Positions 59,336 to 64,000 of a stretch of DNA of 64,000 bases are shown in pieces (the stretch's first letter is position 1; the number at the start of each line of letters is the position of its first letter). The DNA comes from Tetrahymena thermophila SB210. Its lineage: Eukaryota > Ciliophora > Oligohymenophorea > Hymenostomatida > Tetrahymenidae. Below the pieces are notes generated by a model. That model saw only the letters and a program-made list of their open reading frames with translations, was not told the origin of the DNA and did no database searches. The translations under genes and the position numbers were made by a program. Where the stretch lies: contig NW_002476361.1 of the NCBI RefSeq assembly GCF_000189635.1, forward strand, positions 1 through 64,000, given 5' to 3'.

Positions 59336-59590
59336 TGTTTAGTTATTTTTTTATTTTTTATTTTTTTTGAATTGTTTATAAATAATAAAGTCAACTCGGG
59401 TTAGAAATTTATGTTGTCAAGGAGCAAGCAAAATTTGGCTAAAATCTTATTTTTTGATTAAACCTTTTTAAATTACACAAATTCGGAAGTGTAATTAATT
59501 TGAAATGTAGCGTAAATAAATAAGGTCATTAATAATCAATACACTTAATTTGTAATAAATAAAAATACTTGGTTGTTAATCTATCTATTA
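59336..59590 (-). promoter_or_regulatory. Upstream region of twin 1, nearly identical to twin 2
   Basis: About 250 bases upstream of the start match 62790-63050 with only a few differences. They include TCAACTCGGGTTAGAAATTT and CACAAATTCGGAAGTGTAAT. Other noncoding parts of the duplicated unit have diverged far more, so this block is either under constraint or homogenised. I infer promoter function. Confidence 0.45.
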
Positions 59591-62369
59591 AAATTAATTA
59601 CAATCAATACAGAATTTCATGAAAATAAAACTTACTTGCATTTATTTACATCATATTTGAGTTTTTGAAGTTTGTTTCTTTTATTGCCCTCATTTTATTT
59701 TAGTATCTATCTGAATTTGAAGAAATAGAAAATAGAAAAATATTTAAATATATTTAAAAAACCAAAAAACATAATTGCATTAAAGAAAAAAAAATAAAAT
59801 TAGTTTTATTGTAAGCTAAAATTAATAAATAAATACAAGTATGGATTATTAGTAAGCAGAATTAATTACATTAGAAAGAAAAATAAATAAATACCACACC
59901 GAATTAAATAAATTAGCAATTAAAATATAGTAAACAAGCACTCACCACTTTGCACACAAGGCTTTATAACTAACTGTAAACTAAAATAAAAGCTTTTTGG
60001 TCAAAACAAATATAATGTAAAATTTATTCGATCTTTATTATCAAAATTAAATTATTTTAACATAAATTTATTTATTTTAAAATAAAATATATTCATCAAA
60101 CTCTAATTAATAGTAATAATAAAATAAAGGTTAAATGAATCTTCATAGGAATTTATGAAAGATAAAAAAATCCATTTTTTTCAATCAATTTGAGTTTGTT
60201 AATTTTTTCTAAAAATTACAAATAAAAGATTCAAGATATTTTTCTTTAGATATTTAGTTATGGATTGTTAGTATAAAAATAAAATAAAATTATTTAAACC
60301 ACACTTTAAATAGTAATTTTAGCAGTAACTTTAATTGATTTTGTTTGGAAAAAAAATTAATAAACCCATTAATTATAATAATAAGATTTAGCTTTTTTCG
60401 AAATATTTCAAAACAAAAAAATAAAAATTAATTCTAAAATATTTTACTATTTGTTATTACTTATTTACTTACTTACTTATTTGTTAAATTAAATTTTTGA
60501 AAATATTTTAAAGATTTAACATTTATTTCATTAAAAAATTTAAAAATTCCTATAAATCTTTTTATATTTATCATACTTAATAATTTTTTACTTTATTTGT
60601 AAGGTTTGGGTAACTTCTATTTGTAAATATTATTGCATACTTATTAAGTAAATTATGTAATGTTACAATAATGTATTCTTAATTTCAATTAAAAAATTAG
60701 AAAATATTTAATCAAAACGAAATACCTTAATTAACACCAATAAATTAACTCTGTAACATAAATTTTTATCAAATAAAGTAAACTTAAAAGGCATTCATTA
60801 CTTTATAGAAACCAGATACAATTTTTAAAATAACATCACTTATCTTACCTTTAGAAAGTAAATGTTAATAAAGATGCATTTAATAAATATTTAAGAGTAT
60901 TTTCATCATATTTGAAGTTATAATCTAATTGATATCAATCTTTGAATAGTGAGAAAATTTATTTTTTAATTGAAAGATGAATTTCCAATATCATTACATA
61001 TCATTACAAGTATTAATGACTGAGTAAGCTAAAAATTATATTTATATTTTCCTTTTCTAAAATATCACCAATACATTTTGTAAGTAAATAATTAATTAAT
61101 GACCACTCAAATTTAAAGTTGTGGTTAACCTTCTTCGTGAATAATAATTAATGTACTATCAATGCCAGATAATCCATCAAATTTTGATATTTTTATAAAC
61201 TTCTGGTAATAAATCGAAAAATCTATTTTACTTTAAATGTTTTCTATGAAGATTTCTTCAAAATGCAAGAATCATACAGAAAAGTAGAAAAAATGAGATG
61301 AATTACTTTAAACTCGAAATAGATTTTAAATATTACCATATTTATATCTGAATTATATATGTAAAATTCATTACTAAAATTCAAAGGTATTAACTTCACA
61401 TAATGTAACTGTATCAAATAAATTTTTGTTTGCCTTTTTTTAAACAGTTTAAAATAAGTTGTTAATTGTATAGCAGATTAATTTTAATTAATATGATACA
61501 CAAATTTAAACTTTTAACAATTTATCCTTTAAAAATCAAAAGTTTTTTATTATCTAATTGAAAAGGATCTATTATTTATTAAGCAAAATATACAACTGTT
61601 TTAAAATTATTTGAATATTATTTTATGCTGATATTTGGTAGGCGATAAAAATTCAGTGAGCTTATAAAATTTAATTTATATATTCACGTTAAAGAATAAA
61701 AAAAACTTATTTGAGAGCAATAAAAATATAACAAATAAGAAACGATTGGTTGGTTTAGTTATATCAAATTAATTGGCATATAAGTTATCTTATTAAGGTT
61801 AAGGATTAAACTTGTAGTAAAAAGTAGATGAAGGATGCTTGTTTCATTTATAGTATTTAATTTTTTGTTTCATTTATAGTATTTAATTTTTTGTTTCATT
61901 TATAGTATTTAATTTTTGATACAGATTTTTGCTATTATATTATATCCTTTAATTAATTGTTTAATTACTTTAATCTAATATTTAATCTAAAAATAATTTT
62001 CATACATTTGAAAAGTGAATGAATTTAAAAGATTAATGTTAATAATTAGATTAACTAAATAATAATTTCTTTGAAAAATTAAAAAAATTTGATTGAATTC
62101 ATTTTAGTTTCAATAAATATTATAAACATTTTTACTATTATAAAAATTAAATCAAGTTATTGAATAGAGATTTTAAAGATATCTAAAAATCTTAAAATCT
62201 TAGGTTTAAATTAATCTTTAATATATATATTTGTATTAATTTGATAGAAATCAATGGTTAAATCATATTTATTTTTATTTTTATATATTATATAAGATAT
62301 GTAATACTTGATTTGGGTAACATAAAATATTACAGTTAATAATAATCATGATTTATTATTTTATTTTTT
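59591..62369. other. Spacer between the twins
   Basis: Up to about 60640 it belongs to duplicated unit 1 (the AAGGTTTGGGTAACTTCTAT element near 60600 recurs at ~63965). From 60640 to 61680 it is unique. From ~61680 it is the left part of unit 2. A 26-base triplicate is at 61841-61916. No genes seen. Confidence 0.55.
61841..61916. repeat. 26-bp unit repeated three times
   Basis: GTTTCATTTATAGTATTTAA plus TTTTTT occurs three times head to tail. The homologous place in the other unit (~58457) has a single copy, so this is a local expansion after duplication. Confidence 0.9.
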
Positions 62370-62789
62370 TCAACCTATAAATTAGATTTGAACTTAATCA
62401 AGGAAATTGTCACAGTTATTGATACCTAAAGCTTGAGCAGCTTTCTTGTGAATATCAATCTTAGGATGACTAGGACCACCAGCACCAACATCTCCCTTAG
62501 TAGCAATAATAGATCTACCTTTGTAAGTTATTTAAAGTTTGTAGCCAAAAGGAAGTCCTCCGAGAGCCTTAAAGTCCTTGTTTAGGTAATTAATAGAAAG
62601 CTCAGCATAATTATTACCAGCATAGAGGTTATTATCTCTCATACCAATTTAGTCTGTAAAGCATGAAGCAAGAACAGTTTGAGTATTACCAGCAGCTAAT
62701 ACTTACTAATGGTTTTCAGTGGATTCTGGTTAAGGATTTGCAGCACAAATGACAATACAGGCAATTAAGATGATTGCAATTTTTCTCAT
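62370..62789 (-). CDS. Small secreted protein with probable double-psi beta-barrel (twin 2)
   Basis: Single exon, 139 residues. By codon-by-codon reading it differs from twin 1 only inside the signal peptide (ACIVICAA versus ACTVFCAA). The other nucleotide differences that I see are synonymous, so the mature proteins appear identical. The predicted barrel segment (KGRSIIATKGDVG, then KIDIHKKAAQALG) is therefore the same. The start was chosen at the ATG giving the signal peptide, directly downstream of the conserved upstream block. Together the twins look like a recent duplication kept for dosage, or pairs undergoing gene conversion. Confidence 0.8.
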
Positions 62790-63060
62790 TGTTTAGTTAT
62801 TTTTTTATTTTTTGTTTTTTGAATTGTTTATAAATAATAAAGTCAACTCGGGTTAGAAATTTATGTTGTCAAGGAGCAAGCAAAATTTGGCTAAAATCTT
62901 ATTTTTTGATTAAACCTTTTTAAATTACACAAATTCGGAAGTGTAATTAATTTGAAATGTAGCGTAAATAAATAAGGTCATTAATAATCGATACACTTAA
63001 TTTGTAATAAATAAAAATACTTGGTTATTAATCTATCTATTAAAATTAATTACAATTTAT
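62790..63060 (-). promoter_or_regulatory. Upstream region of twin 2, nearly identical to twin 1
   Basis: It is the counterpart of 59336-59590 and contains the same TCAACTCGGGTTAGAAATTT and AATTCGGAAGTGTAATTAAT strings. Conservation falls off beyond about 63060. Confidence 0.45.
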
Positions 63061-64000
63061 CCAAATTTTTTTTGAAAATAAAACTTACTTGCATTAATTT
63101 ACATCGTACATATTTAAGTATTTAAAATTTGTTTCTTTTATTGCTATCATTTTATTATAGTATCTCTCTGAATTTGAAGAAATATAATATAGAAAAATAT
63201 TTTAAAAAATATATTACATAAATTTATGAAAGGATATAATAAAATTAGTATTATTGTAAGCTAAAATTAATAAATAAATACAAATTATAAATTATTAGTA
63301 AGCAGAATTAATTACATAAGAAAGAAAAATAAATACTACACAGAATTAAATAAATTAGCAATTAAAATATAGTAAAAAAGTTTTAGACTTTATTACTAAC
63401 TGTAAACTAAAATAAAAACTTTTTGGTCAAAATAAATATTTTAAAGAGTTTATTCTATCTTTATTATCAAAATTAAATTATTTTAACATAAAATATATCC
63501 ATCTAAATAAACTTCAATTAATAGTTATAATAAAATAAAACTTAAATGAATTATTGTATGAATTAAAAAAATATTAAAAACCCATTTTTTTTCAAAAAGA
63601 GAAAGATTCAATATACTTTTATTTAGATATTTAGTTATGGGTTATTAATACAAAATAAAATACAATTTAACCCCACTTTAAATAGAAATATTAACTGTAA
63701 TTTAAATTGATTTTTGTTCCTAAAAATAAAAAAAAATCTATTTATTATAACAATAAGACTTTGCCTTTTTCGAAAATATTTCAAAACTAAAAAATACAAA
63801 TTAATTCTTAAAAATATTTTACTATTTATTATTAAGTATTTTTTAAATTAATTATTTGAATATTTTTTAATGAGAAAAATACTTTATTTCAATAAAAAAT
63901 TTGAAAATACCTTAAATCATTATCTCTATTTTTATCATACTTAATAATTTTTTACAGTATTTTGTAAGGTTTGGGTAACTTCTATTTCCTAAATATGATT
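63061..64000. other. Right part of duplicated unit 2, runs off the window
   Basis: Diverged copy of ~59600-60640, ending with the TAAGGTTTGGGTAACTTCTA element near 63965. No coding sequence. Confidence 0.55.

Noticed and set aside
1..64000. CRISPR arrays, insertion sequences, transposase genes
   Set aside because: No spaced identical repeats, terminal inverted repeats with a transposase, or retroelement domains were seen. The repeats present are microsatellites or gene duplications.
1..64000. Ciliate chromosome breakage sequence or G4T2/C4A2 telomere repeats
   Set aside because: I looked for AAACCAACCTCTTT-like and C4A2 runs and found none. The C-rich tract at 57.5 kb is CCCCT-type and short.

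Overview
The window is very AT-rich (about 80% by eye). It reads as genes only if TAA and TAG are glutamine and TGA is the sole stop, which is ciliate nuclear code 6. With short AT-rich GT..AG introns and families typical of the genus, this points to a Tetrahymena-like ciliate; the absence of obvious mobile elements suggests the macronuclear genome. All gene models below were hand-translated in code 6. Standard-code ORFs here are mostly fragments or wrong-frame shadows.

Layout. 1-3.3 kb: 3' part of a large beta-helix/multi-pass membrane protein (+). 4.2-10.2 kb: three serine carboxypeptidase (S10) genes (-), then an S10 N-terminal remnant at 10.7 kb. 12.2-24.0 kb: an array of five intronless genes (+) of an unrecognised Gln/Asn-rich family in alternating subtypes B-A-B-(B remnant)-A-B, partly made by a tandem duplication with a period of about 5.4 kb. 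24.7 and 27.0 kb: two small Cys-rich, probably GPI-anchored surface proteins (-), with an orphan terminal exon between them. 27.4-32.4 kb: gene-poor. 33.6-35.3 kb: a leucine-rich-repeat gene (+) with one repeat per exon, four exons being exactly 90 nt. 36.8-56.2 kb: two [S10 peptidase + P5B-type ATPase] blocks (-), the first also holding an alpha/beta hydrolase (+). 58.9 and 62.4 kb: twin genes (-) for a small secreted protein with a probable double-psi beta-barrel, mature sequences identical.

Functionally, the S10 enzymes are predicted secreted or lysosomal acid peptidases, and P5B ATPases (ATP13A2 class) typically act in endolysosomal membranes, so the 36.8-56.2 kb blocks are consistent with a digestive/endolysosomal gene neighbourhood. 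That link is inference. The Cys-rich and beta-barrel proteins are predicted surface or secreted products. The A/B array has no function I can recognise. It carries a conserved central motif resembling a PCNA-interacting peptide and is the best candidate here for something undescribed. Nearly every gene in the window has a relative in the window, so repeated local duplication is the dominant theme.
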